Assembly (NCBI GenBank): GCA_016081115.2
Contig: CM071928.1
Coordinates: 82,532,477 to 82,596,476, forward strand
DNA from: Rehmannia glutinosa
Taxonomy: Eukaryota > Streptophyta > Magnoliopsida > Lamiales > Orobanchaceae
DNA: 64,000 nt
Direction: 5' to 3'
In this document: positions 1-12,090 of the stretch, piece after piece
Position numbering within the stretch: position 1 is the first letter of the stretch
How the letters are laid out: each line of letters begins with the position of its first letter
Notes under the pieces: generated by a model
Database searches by the model: none
Seen by the model: the letters and a program-made list of their open reading frames with translations, nothing else
Told to the model about the DNA's origin: nothing
Translations under genes and position numbers: made by a program

Positions 1-255
1 ATAGGCTAGATCATCAGCCATATGCCTTTCGTTAACAAGCCAGACAGGCAATTACCATGAGTATAAATCACCACGACCAGTATGGAATAACATACCTTAC
101 AAGATGGCAAGAAAACAGTGACAAAATTACAAAATGATCCATAAATAGTTATTTAGAATAAATAACCAGTCGAGGCATCTGGGATGGGGACAAAGGTGAA
201 TATCGTCAAGGCAATAGATATATCTTTCAGTATCTAGTCAAAACTTTTTTGTACT

Positions 256-1700
256 CCCACATTCCTAGGACATAATTCAGAAATAGTTTTCGAGTAGTAC
301 AACAAGGTAAAAAGAGGGAAAGAGCTTCAAGTAATACTCACAGGAGCGTAAATGGCATATCCTTTTTTCTTTGAATATATTATATTCCGCATCAAATCTG
401 CTTCACTGTAGAACCTTTGCCCCATAATATTTGTGTAGTACTGCATAAATGAGATAGGTAAAAAAATAAATCAGTTTAGTTTGGAGCATCCATCAAAAGA
501 ATATTACAATTCCCAATCACATAATGTTTTGTTTTTGTCAATCCAGAAAATAATTGTAGTAGCAGTGTGTTTCTCTTTTTATTCACAAATTATACATTTT
601 CTTCTGCAATTTTTGTGCATATCAAATATTAATGTCAAAATGAGTTAAAGGTCACGCTCAAGACAGAGACACTAGCCAAGCAAAGGAATAATCCTACAAA
701 ATACTAAGCATAGAAAATCATCTTCACATCAATAGATAGACAAAGTCTTCATAAAAAAGGAAAAGGTATATTAAAGATCAGATATGCATGAGGTTTATAA
801 GACCGAAGTGGGTCATTCAAGAGTTCATGGGATGGATTTGAATTAATCATGAAGCAATAACCATAAAGAGTGAATGAAAATAACTGAGAAAAATATATAT
901 TGTATTTCATCTGCTAACTATATGTCCAATGTCACCACCTTCCTTGTATTCTCAAGCATTATTAAAACCTAAGACAATCCTGTTATTCTTGCTTGAATGC
1001 TAGATCTTTTATTGGTTCCTGATATATCTATGTATTTTAAATCCTGAGCAATCAAGAATATTGGTGTAAAATCCAAGTAAAATCAAATTAACAGGCAGGA
1101 AATTAAGTCAACAAAAATGAAAGTTAAGTGATAAGGTAACCGGCATATCTAACAAGTATATGGAAAATCCAACAAAGGAAATAAGACATGTCATTATTGA
1201 ATGGCGACACCGATACGTGCATGTCTACAATGTAAAACAAATCTTACTAAAGAAGCCCTTTTCAACTGAAACCGCATGACGGCTAGGAGTGCCACGTGTA
1301 TAAAATTTAGAATGCAAACCATTAGATTGTACTCTGTTTGACATGCCATTTATTGCACGCAGCGATAAGTTAAACATCGCAAACGACAATCGATCAAAAA
1401 TGAGTACGTTCTGTACGACTCGGTGGTTTTTTTTGTCGCATATGCGAATCTTCTCTTGATGCATGATCAAGATCCTACTACGTACAAAAACCAGCCAATG
1501 GAAGGAGTTTTTCACAATTCCTGCGCCATGAGTAATACAAACAACTAGAAAGAGGGGACAGAGAATTCATCTCTTTCACACAAATTGATTTGATCCTTCA
1601 TCAATCCATGATAGATCTAACTAGCACTAACATTTGATGGTCAAATATATTATCAATCTGCTTAATTCTAACTTCATTTATCATTTTCTTTGTTGGTTTC
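256..1700. repeat. Segmental duplication, copy A (exon 2 and intron 1 of the MBD-like gene)
   Basis: This stretch is co-linear and closely similar to 56461-57374 followed by 61055-61447. It shares the block starting cattcctaggacataattcag, the whole exon 2, the intron tracts around 600-1250, and the block starting gaatgcaaaccattagattg at 1310. The right copy is interrupted by a copia element. Similarity stops near 256 on the left and near 1700 on the right, where a second copia element begins in the other copy. Intron conservation over this length points to gene duplication rather than domain sharing. Confidence 0.85.
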
Positions 1701-2214
1701 ATCCAGAAAAGAATAAGGATTAACAAAAAAATGCAAAGAACTTTTCTGCAATCAATGAGTTTAAGATACACAAGAATCACAAGTTTTCTGCAATCAATGA
1801 GTTTAAGATACACAAGAATCACAAGTTTTCTGCAATCAATGAGTTTAAGATACACAAGAATCACAAGTTTTCTGCAATCAAGAATTACAAAAAGCTCAAT
1901 TGGACTTAAGGCTTACTCCAACAAATCACCAAAACCACATAAACTCAAAAAATAAAAATAAAAAACATGCAAATTCCATAGCAGCCAGAACCAATGAGTA
2001 AAATTCTGCATAAGATCGATCAACTAAATCCACACAAGTTCTTCAAACATCTAAACAGAGCAGATGCATGCACAAATCTCCAAACCAAAAAAAAAAAAAA
2101 AAAAACAGAGACCTTAGCAAGTTGTCCTTTTCTGTTAGGCTTAGTAACTAATATCCATCCTTCTGGGACTTCGAATTCGGTCTTAGGGACATCATCACTC
2201 GGCGAAGCAGACAT
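342..2214 (-). CDS. MBD-like (methyl-CpG-binding-domain) gene, copy A, exons 1-2 only
   Basis: Two phase-0 exons on the minus strand. Exon 1 is 2214-2113 (34 codons from ATG), followed by a GT donor (GTCTCT). Exon 2 is 440-342 (33 codons), preceded by a pyrimidine-rich tract ending in GCAG and followed by a GTGAGT donor. Exon 1 ends in a PEGW...RKGQLAK block and exon 2 begins YYTNIMGQRFYS then a leucine/isoleucine-rich stretch. Together these match the usual MBD fold pattern (GW, basic residues, tyrosine pair, G-x-x-F-x-S). MBD proteins bind DNA in the nucleus, and many plant members no longer read methyl-CpG. Later exons must lie left of base 1, so the product is incomplete here. Exon 2 and the flanking intron recur at 56.5 kb. 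The family call is inferred from pattern; the exon structure is seen directly. Confidence 0.6.
1742..1881. repeat. 42-bp minisatellite, three full units plus 14 bp
   Basis: Units start at 1742, 1784 and 1826, and a partial one at 1868, each beginning ttttctgcaatcaatgagtt. The full units look identical. The array sits in intron 1 of the MBD-like copy A. Because 42 is a multiple of three it keeps frames open on both strands, which gives spurious ORFs here. Confidence 0.95.
2087..2105. repeat. Poly-A run (poly-U at the start of intron 1)
   Basis: Nineteen A residues on the plus strand, a few bases downstream of the exon 1 donor of MBD-like copy A on the minus strand. In the transcript this is a U-rich tract just after the 5' splice site, which is common in plant introns. 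It is also a likely length-polymorphic site. Confidence 0.9.
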
Positions 2215-2811
2215 AGGTGATGGTGGTGGGGGAATAGAAAAGTGTGATCTGATTTACAGTGGGGATAGAGTTTAGGGCAAAGGTTTAAGGCGAAAAAGGG
2301 CATATATTGATGAGGAGATGACTCTAGCGACGAACAACGCATTGTGCCTACAGGGATGGATGCAAAGTGGTGCGCAAACAACGGTTTGATGAAATTTTAA
2401 TTACCAAAGAAGACAGATTATGGCGATGAGCTTTTTAGGAAAAATTGAAGGAGAAGTTAATGAGGGAAACAAACCCATCCAACACCACCACACCCATCGG
2501 CTGCCAAATGCTGATGAAAACGGAGGAAGAAGACAAGATTGCGAGCGAGAGAAAGAGGAATCATATTTTGAATTGCGTTTGACAGTGTGCGATTAGGCGC
2601 AGGGGAATTAGGGTTTTTGCAAATGACTGTGTGTGTGTGGAAATGTATGTAATAAACCTCCAAGGATTGTATGCGAATTTATTGCAAAATGTAATAAACA
2701 ATTTAAACCAGATGTTTCAAATTGGTTTATTTGTAGTCAAAGCTTATTTGAGTTCATTTATAGCAAAGAAAAATGATTGTAGCAATTGTGTTTTTTAAAG
2801 GAATTTCCCTT
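2215..2811 (-). promoter_or_regulatory. 5' UTR and upstream region of MBD-like copy A
   Basis: About 600 bases between the ATG of copy A and the 3' end of the LINE. No ORF here looks genuine. By position it must hold the 5' UTR and core promoter of the minus-strand gene, but I cannot point to a convincing TATA box or transcription start. The LINE lies immediately upstream in the same orientation as the gene, so its 3' end abuts this presumed promoter. Confidence 0.4.
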
Positions 2812-2832
2812 TTTTTTAAAAGACGTAATATA

Positions 2833-5800
2833 TTAATGATTAGGGTGCTGGAAATCGTCCAACAACGATCGACAAAGAGAAGCTCAGATAGAATCCAAGA
2901 AAACACATATGATGACATAGTTCTTGCATAAAATGCTAGAAAATGAGCTACACAATTATTAGCACGACGCGTCCACGAGATAAGAATTCTGGAAAAGTGC
3001 CTCTTGGCAACAAGCATTTCAACCGCAAATATAAAACAAGATGACGGGAAGTGAGCCTCTTCTTTAATCGCAAGAATAATCACTGCCGCAGTGCCCAAAA
3101 AATCAACCATGTTGAGATTAAGATGTTTAGCCAGAAATAATGTCTCACGAAGAGCGAGACATTCAGCCACTTCGGAGTCAAGATTCTGGTGAAAATTTTT
3201 CGATATTCCATGAATAAATTTTCCCCGATTTTCAAATGTCGCAACACCAATACCATTACAAGAAAAAGACATAACCCCGTCGAAGAAAATACATGGCCCA
3301 AGAGGTTTCCTTCGCACGAGGCAGGGGTGCGAAAGGGATTTGGGAGGACGTTCCGGCCAATTATTAGCTTCATAAAATTCGACAAGCTTGTGGTTGGCTA
3401 AGGAGACGATCATAATGGGATCTAATACTTGGTTGTCAGATTTTTTCCCATTCCGCACAAACCAAATATTATCACAAATAATTGTGAAAATCGCACACAT
3501 ATCTTGCTCAAATTCCAAATGTTATCCTGAACCCATATAATGAAATATTGTTGGCGAAATTTCATGATCAACTCCCAAAGGTCAGCTGCCCTCCAAACAA
3601 TGGTTGCAAAATCGCAAAGAAAAAATATATGGGTCGCTGAAGCATAGGGGAAGCTACACAAGATGCACGATTCTGAGTTGTTAAGGTTTCGAATTCGAAG
3701 AAAGTCGGACGTCGACAATGATCATGTAGTGCAGCGCCAAAGTAAGACTTGATTCCAATGAGTAATTTTTAGCTTCCATAATTTTCCCAGACGGGTAACA
3801 GGCCGGAGCTAGAGGGGGCAGTGGCAAGGAGACGACTCGGGACATATAGGAGGTGAGTATGGCATGATAAGCCGAGCAAACTGTAAATTTACCCGACTTG
3901 GTATGATGCCATCCCCAAAGATCAGTGGTAGCATGGGGATTCACCGGCGATGAAATAATGGATGATGTCTCTTGTTAAGAGAAAATAGATCGAACAAGAT
4001 CAATATTCCAACATTTCGTATCCAAACGATAAGTTCACCGACAAATTGATAAGAACTATGGCCGAGGGCTACAAAGATAAGAAGTCCGAATGGCAAGGCA
4101 ACCACGGTCACCCCAACTTTTGGTGGACTTTCCAAAGCAGATAATCTTACGGTAACCCAAAGATAAATTCCAAATACAATGGAAAATACTCCTCCAAGTC
4201 CAAGACGGGCGATAGCCAAGTCGAGATTCAAATAAACTAGTATGCAGAAAATACTTCGATTTAAAAATCCGAGCCATGAGGGAAGAGGGACAACTTAAAA
4301 TTCTCAAGCTTATTTACTCAATAAGTGCCATATTAAAAGCTTTGAGATTTGAAAGCCACTTCCCCATTCGTTTTGACGGGTAAAGTTTAGCCCAACTCTT
4401 CCAATGGATAGATTGCTCGTCAGGATTCCCATTTCAAAAGAAAGCATCGGACTGCGACTGAATTTTAGTGATTATGGAGTCCAGTAGCATGAAACACAAC
4501 ATCACAATATAAGGGAATATACTGAATCACAGACTGAATGAGAATGATGCGACCCGCTTGTGATAATTTCTTCTATTTCCAACCTTGAAGCCTAGTCCAG
4601 ACTTAGTCAACAATGGAAGTGAATATCTGATGCTTGTTGTTTTCGATAAGCACAGGGAGTCCCAAATATTTGCCATGACGTTCTACTTCCGGGATGTGAA
4701 GTAGCAACGTGATGGATTGATGTAAGTCGGCCAGCGTGTTCGGGCTAAAAAGAACTCCAGACTTGTCCACATTAATTCTTTGCCCAGTCATTTTATCATA
4801 CAACTGAACAACAAATAATAGAAAACTAGCCTCCTGGAGTGTAGCTTGCCCAAATAATAGGGTATCGTCTGCAAAAAAGATGTGAGAAATAAATGGCGCA
4901 AATTTATTTATGGCAATTCAATGGATTTTACCAGATGCTTGAAGGTCCTGCAAGATGAGAGAAAAAATCTTAGGAATAAGAACTATGTGTGTGAAATTAT
5001 AAGCCTGTGCAAGTGAATTATGATTGAGGAAATGTAAGACCATATGACAAATATCTTTTTTAACTACATGCAAGAATTTCTAATAAAATACGGGATTTAT
5101 ACCATCGAGACCAGGAGATTTGAAGGGTGCATATGCTTGAGGGCGCAGGAGACCTCATCCTCAGTGAACAACTGAATCAATACGAAAGCCATCTCTGTCG
5201 TTATCTTCGACCTGATTCTACACAAAACTTGTTCCATATTCGTTTGGGATGGTGAAGAAGTGGAAAAGATGTCCGCAAAATATTTCCCAATAATATTCTC
5301 CATCTCTGTTGGTCCTGAACATAAGGTACCATGTTTAACTCGTAAGGGAATTATGGAATTTACCTCCTTTCTTGTAGTCACAAAAGCGTGGAAAAACTTT
5401 GAGTTTATGTCCCCTTCCCGGAACCAGTGTTGTTTTGCCCTTTGTTTCCATCTTAAGTCATTCATTAATTGAAGAGTTTCAAGTTGAGAGTGCTTGAGAA
5501 TGAGAGAGTCCTTAACATCTGCTGTAATGACCCCCGCTTGAATTTTAGCAATGTCAACTTTTAATTCCCGAATATGTTTATCAATGTTCCCAAATTTTGC
5601 TTTGCTCTAATTCAAAAGTCCCACTTTGCAGTGCTCAATTTTTTCATAAATATCATCCAGCCAGCATGCCAATTTTATGAAATAATTTTTTCACAGTCCT
5701 TTGAGCGAATCCACATAGCTTCAAAGCGGAATGGTTTGATGCGATGAGTGGAATTTGAGAAACGGAAGGCCGAGTAAGAAGTTGAATGGTGAGAAAAGAA

Positions 5801-6463
5801 AAGGACTGAGGTGAAATCTATGTGGTGATCCACTCTCCAAGCCGAAAATATAGAGCGACAACGATCATTACACACACTCCAATCTAGGCGACCCCTTTTG
5901 TGTAAAAGAATGCAAGACTAGACGCCGCCAAGTAAAACGATCACCGTGAAAGCCCATATCTTAGAGATTCCAAAAATTTAGGGTTTCGCGTAAAGGCTCG
6001 ATTTACTAAGGAGCACACGCCCACTACCAGTGAATTCATCTTGTAAGTGTACTTTGTTGAAATCGCCGAAACATATCCAAGGTATTGGTTGAGGGCTCTT
6101 GAGCATTTTGAATGTGTTCCAAAATTGTCTACGGAGAGACATTCAGTTGTCCATAGATACCAATAGCCCAGACCACGAAATCCACAAATTCAATATCCAC
6201 ATCAATGTAACGATCACCAAAAAAAAATGAAAAGTGACTGAGAGAGATTTTGTCCAAAGAAGAGCCATTTGACCACCTATTGCACGCTTTAATCGAAACT
6301 CCAAAAAAGCCCAATATTTTTTTTATTTTTCTATTTCAGAGATGTTACATTTTGTTTCACATAGAAATATAACATCGAGAGACTTGGACTAAATGGCTTC
6401 GTGGAGCTCTTGAACTGTGCGAGGGTTTCCAAGCCCTCAACAGTTCCAACTTAAGAGATTCAT
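2833..6463 (-). pseudogene. LINE ORF2: endonuclease / reverse transcriptase / RNase H (broken)
   Basis: The start at 6463 is chosen because the peptide there opens MNLLSWNC then GLGNPRT and DVIFLCETK, the signature of plant LINE endonuclease. An in-frame TGA replaces the expected arginine after SWNC. More endonuclease is visible at 6314-5675. The linker with the KQHWFREGDINSKFFH motif is at about 5460-5370. The catalytic FFADDTLLFGQA box of reverse transcriptase is at about 4890-4855, followed by the QRINVDKSG stretch at 4800-4740. A zf-RVT-like C/H region (CILCSFPYASATHIFFLC) lies near 3660-3610. An RNase H domain begins with IFFDGVMSFSCNG near 3280 and contains a SEVAECLALRE helix. The natural stop is at 2833-2835. 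At least six frame breaks separate these blocks. It once encoded the enzyme for target-primed reverse transcription. Confidence 0.85.
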
Positions 6464-6686
6464 GGTGATAGGTGGAGCTCGTCTGTGCCAGACTCCACTA
6501 TTGAAGCTAAAAGCATGTCCCAGGAAGAAGAGCCATCAACCTTCAGCCGCTTAGTAACAGTATCAACTGAAATACTCTCGAGTTCGAGTCCGATGAAGCT
6601 ATCAACTTGAAGTTTGCGTTTGGTTTTAGTAGAGGTAGAGTGTGTTTTAGTGAGGGATTTTTTCCGGAGGGTGGTGAATTTGCGAA

Positions 6687-7007
6687 TTAACTTCCTTGTT
6701 GGGTATCTAATGTCATGGGTACTTGCACAAGGAAAGGGCTAGAGGGAAGGATGGAAAGAGAGTTAGAAGCGGGTGAGAGAGGTAGGGGGTTGGGCTGGTG
6801 AGGTAGCTGTGAGTTAGAAGATATAGAGACGTGATAAATGGTGGTACCAAGATTGGTAAAGGACGAAGGGGTTATGGAAGAAGATGAGAGTAAAAGTTGT
6901 GGAGGAGCTTTTGGGGGAACATCGGGGTCGAGAGAGGGACTTGGAGTGGACGATTTTGTATGATGTGAGGAGTGTGTAGGTGAAGACAAAATAATGTTGA
7001 GTAGGGG
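6687..7007 (-). pseudogene. LINE ORF1, C-terminal piece
   Basis: Ser/Pro/His-rich low-complexity coding tail, ending at a stop at 6687-6689 about 220 bases upstream of the ORF2 start. It is the continuation of the proline/serine-rich end of the ORF1 piece at 48910-49933 and is separated from it by the gypsy insertion. The boundary is the TSD at 7003-7007. On its own it would not be recognisable as ORF1; the assignment rests on position and composition. Confidence 0.65.
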
Positions 7008-9808
7008 TGTGAGGCCCCAATTTTTCCAACATAATATATGATGTTGTATAATGAAGTATTGTTTGGCTTAGTGTCACAAACCTATTATTCATGAAATGTA
7101 ATGCGACTTTTATTTATTTCTTCCAACATCAATTACGCCTTCCTTATTTTCGAGCATACCGGTTTTCAATTCCTTCTCTAGTATCAATACTTGATCGATT
7201 GACTACGACTTTAGAAATATTGGACCCTCGATAATTTAGGAGTACATTTCAATTCTTATCCAAGACCTTATCTACAATACACTTCTAACCAAATCCCACT
7301 TTATTTTGAGAAAATACACATTTTATTATTTCACATCTTTATTTTTATCCTCCTATATATATATACATATATATACCTAATCATTTCAATCTTAATCAAA
7401 AAAAATATATATATTATTTCCCTCCCCAACTTTCGGCCATAGGTATATTGGGGGGACAACCTATTTTTTTCAACAAATTAGGTGATTAAACAAAGAGCAC
7501 GACAATGACATTTATTCCCCAAACTTTCGGCTCCTTGTTTTTAGGGGAATCAACCAATTTTGTTTTTTTCTTAATCAAGCCTAGTATAAAAAAAAATTGG
7601 AAAATTGCCCAAATTTTCGGCCATTCTAATTATGGGAGTCAAGACCATTTTTTTTTTAATCTTGTAACATCACTTACCCAACACTCCCAACACTCTTCAT
7701 TTCATACTTAGCACAAAAACACAACACTTACTCCCATTTTCCTCTCTAAAGGATCAAATTCATCAAACATAAGGTAAGAAAATCTTTACTTCTTCCAACT
7801 CTATTTTTTTTCTCAATCCTCAACCTTATACCTTCAGCTTCTAATCATATTGTATCCTACTCATTGAGGTACCCTTAGAAGAATTTCTTGAAGAATTAAG
7901 AGACTAGACTTAACTACAAGCTTGTAGAAGAAATTCAAGACTACACACAATTAAGGTGAGAAAATTATGGTTTACCATTTTTCCTCTTGACATTATGAAG
8001 AATAAATTTTTGACTCAAGATATGAATTTTTGAAACTTAGGGGCTGACCTACACCATCTCAAGTTGAAGTTAGAAACGTAAAGGAAAATTTCCATTTTTA
8101 GAGACTACTTGAAGGAATCAAGGTAAGTAGTAGCCATTTAATCCTATTAAATCCCTTTAAAATTTGAGACTTTAATTTTAACACCAAAATATGGTTTGGA
8201 TACCATATAGGGGCTGACCTTAAGGAGTTTGAGTCATGAAGTTGATACCAAGAAGAAGACTCTATTTTAGATCAACCCGAAAAACTACTACGAGGTGGGT
8301 GAAAAATATTTCTACAAAAATGCATCATTCTTTCTACTAGTGCACAAAAATGCATGTTCATGTGATAATATAATATTTTATGAATTTTATCAAGTATTTA
8401 TGAGATTTATGTTTTAATGAAATTTTGAGAAAATAAAAAGATGAGTATGATATTTGTTCTTGCATAAAATGTTGATAAAATTGTTCATCATTATGCTTTT
8501 ATGATTTATGATGCTATGAATGTTCAAATATATTTTAGAAATGTTTAAAATAAGTTTTTATATATTATCGGAATTCTGGACTTGTAACTTGTGCAAGAAA
8601 AATCGAAGCTTGGGTTATTTTTGCAATTATTGTGAAATATTGGGCCAAAAGTGTAAATATAAAAAACTATGAAGCCACCTCTAAACATTTGAAATATTGG
8701 ACCCAATAATCTGTAAATTTCATATATGAAGTGACTTGAAATATTGGGACCCCTTCGGGGCAAGGAAATGCAATAAGAAACAAGTTTGATATCAAAATAT
8801 AAAATTGTAAAACTTAAAGGACTAAAACAGTAATTTTTGAAACTGGGGCAGTAAAGGTATCTCGAAAACTTTCAGATTTATTTAATATAATATTTTAAAC
8901 CTTTAGTTCAAATTTCATAACCATCCGACTTGAAACGAGCCTTTAACGACAAAAAATTGCTTTTGGGCCAAAATTATAATTTTTGAAAATAAGGTACCTA
9001 ACTTTAGAAATTTTCAAAATTGTTTTAACCACAACTTATTACTATCGAAATAAGTTTTTTAAAATTAGTATCACCTCAAAATCCTTCCCGGTTTAAGAGT
9101 TACCAAATTTTAAAATATCAAGTTAAAAATCGAAATTTTTGGAAACTAGAGGACGAATCTGCAAATTTTATAAAATCTGTCTCGACCTTATCCAAGTGGG
9201 ATATCGGCTACGACCCTATCCAAGTGAAGTGGGATATTGGCTACGTCCTTATCCAATTGAAAGTGGAAGTAAAATTTAATAAGACAATAATAATGCTTGA
9301 CTAAATCTGACCAATCTAACAAAATGGTTAATGGAAATCTTTCTATAAATAACGAAACAAAGTCATATGTACTCTTATGCATTGATTTTCATGAAACTAA
9401 TTTTCGTGCATAAAATGAGCCACACTCGCACACCGACACCCACCCATTGAGGATTTTTGTTCTCACCCCATCTCTTTTATCAACCAGAAGACGAAGGAGG
9501 CGTATCGGACACTGGTGACGATGGATCCCAAGACGTATCCTAGTTCTGTATTGTATTATGGATTTTATTAAGACTATGGACTTTATTTGTGATGATTTAG
9601 ACCTTGGACGTATTTGTTGTAATAGCAGGGCGTAGGACCCTGAGAAACAATTATTGTATTGTATTTTTATTTTTTAAATTCACGCAACCATACTACGACT
9701 TAGTTATTCCCATATTTATGCGTTATATTGATGTATGTTGGAGGATAGTTAAAACCGGTATAAGTTTGGTAAGTGGTGTCATTTGCTTCCATTTTGGGGA
9801 CGTGTGAT
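7008..9808 (+). repeat. 5' LTR of the gypsy element
   Basis: About 2.8 kb beginning TGTGAGGCCCC. From about 7430 to 8205 it matches 12071-12845, and from 8206 to 9808 it matches 46570-48909 apart from a large indel near 9178. The expected terminal CA is degraded (GTGTGA where the 3' LTR has GTGACA). It holds AT-rich tracts (7340-7420) and no gene. ORFs inside it are chance. Confidence 0.88.
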
Positions 9809-9814
9809 TGATTA

Positions 9815-9825
9815 TGGTATCGAGC
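9815..9825 (+). other. Primer binding site of the gypsy element (tRNA-Met type, degraded)
   Basis: tggtatcgagc a few bases after the 5' LTR. The usual initiator-Met primer site is tggtatcagagc, so this copy appears to have lost one base. Confidence 0.65.
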
Positions 9826-10091
9826 TCGGCTCGTAGAAGGAAACTTACACCGAGCTAACCAGGATAGGACCCTTCGCCTTTGTAATGGGAATCACCACTA
9901 ATAGAACGTTCATATCAAAGAATTCCTTAATAATTGGAAAGCATAAGAAAGGATAGATTATATTATTATTGTCCACTTGTAATAAACTTCTACATAATAG
10001 ACTTGATTGAGTGCGTAATTCGTACTAAACTTTATGCCCTAAATATTATCATTTCCTTGACTTTGACACGCTAGTTATGTTTTATTTAGGA

Positions 10092-10979
10092 ATGGCATCC
10101 GGATTCCCGACCTGGTCAATGGTGTATGACTTAACCGCCAATAGAGACTATCGGAGGGGACGCTGACCTCCCTCGGCATCGCGATTTACACATGTCGATG
10201 CCCAGTTATGACTGGAACAACAACGCACCCGATCGCTCAAGGATGAGTTAGCGTACGTGTATGATAAAGGAAATAGTCTAGCTATCCAACTCGAGGAACA
10301 ACGCAAAACCATACTAGCGAGTGAGGCATAGATACAAGTACTTCAAGAGAGACTCGATCAAAAAACGAGGGATGCCTTTTGGGAGGACGAAAAATATCAA
10401 AAACAATTATTGGCCAACCATGAGTTGCAAGAAAAGATCGGTCGAAGCGAGTGTTTGGTCGACCATCAACGTAAAACAATACAGAATCTTGAGGGACAAA
10501 TAGATCAACACATGGGTACTATCAACAACTTGAGTGAGACAGAAAAATTATTGCGAAATCAAGTCATGACCCTGCAAATCCAAGTAGAAAACCAGGATGA
10601 GCAAATGGAGTTGAATCAGGCAGATTTCCATGCATAGGTTCAACTACTACGAAACCGGGTTTTAGAGGCAATCAATATCGCTCCGGAGGCAATCCCAGAG
10701 AATGAAGGAGAACAAGAAGAGGCACCCGAAGAGGATCCTGAGGAAGAGCCTGAAGAAGATCCAGACGACGAGCCTCAAATGGACCCAACAGACGAGCTAC
10801 CGGACCCGGAAGAATGGCAGGAAAATCCAGCTCCAGAAGATGATATGGATGATGACAACGATGATGATGCTCATAGTGTCATCATCGATTATATTAACCT
10901 TATTTGTACATTTACCTCAAACTCTATAATCGCAAAACTTTGTATGCAAAGTGTTGTAATGCTATTGTATGTCATTTGA
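10092..10979 (+). pseudogene. Extra ORF upstream of gypsy gag: coiled coil plus acidic tail
   Basis: An ATG at 10092 opens a reading frame broken by a few stops and frameshifts. The middle (about 10260-10640) is rich in Q/E/L heptad-like residues (for example KLLRNQVMTLQIQVENQDEQ), typical of a coiled coil. The end (about 10690-10890) is strongly acidic, with EEDPEEEPEEDPDDEPQ and DDMDDDNDDD runs. It lies between the primer site and gag. Extra ORFs upstream of gag are known from some plant gypsy lineages such as Ogre/Tat, but I do not recognise this one. It could also be an N-terminal extension of gag. Confidence 0.55.
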
Positions 10980-11152
10980 CTGAGATATTATTATTCAAAT
11001 GCAGTGTTTTGTAACACAAATATTGCAAATCTTATATGATTGTACTTACATTCAACATAATTGCTTCGTCGAATTAGATATTATGCATCATTGATCATTG
11101 TACCATCATTTTATTTACATAAATGAGTGGATGCTAATTATTCTAAATACAG

Positions 11153-12090
11153 ATGGCTGGTCAAAGAGGCAGAGGTAGACCACGTAATGTGGACAGGGAA
11201 GACCTTAACCCTCCGCAGGAGATGACACCATCGCCCGAACTTCCACCACCTCCCCAGCTGCCGGGCCCGATCTGACTGTGCAAGCCCTTCAACAGATATT
11301 ACTATTCATGCAACAATAGACTGGTCAAAACCGGAACATGCAGGAACCAGTGCGAGAAGCACATGATCGGGTGTTGGAACGATTCTTGCATTTCGATCCA
11401 CCCATCTTTCGGGGAGAACCAGACGATGCAAATGCTGAGGATTGGCTTGAACAAATGGAAAATATTTTTACTGCCCTACGATATACCAGGGAACAACAAG
11501 TCACCTTAGTGGTATTTCGATTTGAATCCACCGCTCGTGATTGGTGGAAATATGTGGAGAGAAGGTGGGAACAAGACCGAACCCGAAGGACGTGGAACAA
11601 CTTTCTGTTGGAATTCAGGGACCAATACATTCCTCAAGCGAGACGTGATGAATTTCACCGCTTGAGGCAGGAGAGTATGATCGTGGCCCGACGAATCCGA
11701 GTTTCATTTGTCAAAGTACGTTTTGGGCTCCATAAGTACCGAGGCGGACGAATTGTATAAATTTACTCGGTGAGATTAGAAGCGTAGAGAGACATTTATT
11801 GACGGTGGAAATGGATACATACTGCTGCGGTGAGGGCCACCTCTCGTGTGGAAATGGGTTTGAACCAAATCGGGCAACTTCAACAGAATAAGGCATCGGC
11901 ATCGAAAAGGCCAGTAATAGAGAAAACGACCGAGCCACCTACAAAATTTCAAAAGGGTGGAACTGGACCGACTAAGAATGGGAAGCAACCTATGCAAAGT
12001 AAAACTTGCTCTCACTGCCACAAGCCGGGATATACACCAAACCAGTGTTGGCGAAAGCAAGAGAAATGCCCCGACTTTCGGCCATAGGTA
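11153..12090 (+). pseudogene. Gypsy gag (capsid plus zinc knuckle, broken)
   Basis: The start at 11153 (MAGQRGRGRPRNVD) fits the basic N-terminus of plant gypsy gag. A proline-rich stretch ends in a stop near 11275. The capsid domain is clear at 11370-11690, with FDPPIFRGEPDDANAEDWLE, a DWWKYVERRW block and FRDQYIPQARRDEFHRLRQ. After a frame break the C-terminal part at 11830-12087 ends with a CxxC-x3-G-x5-C knuckle (CSHCHKPGYTPNQC) in which the usual histidine is tyrosine. Pol should follow, but the sequence passes into LTR at about 12071-12085. Confidence 0.85.

Noticed and set aside
1731..1955. ORFs on both strands across 1601-1955
   Set aside because: They exist only because a 42-bp tandem repeat, a multiple of three, keeps frames open. 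No domain or codon signal, and they sit in an intron.
9188..9382. Short ORFs over the gtgggatattggctacggcc repeats (also 48254-48565)
   Set aside because: Frames kept open by the minisatellite in a non-coding LTR.
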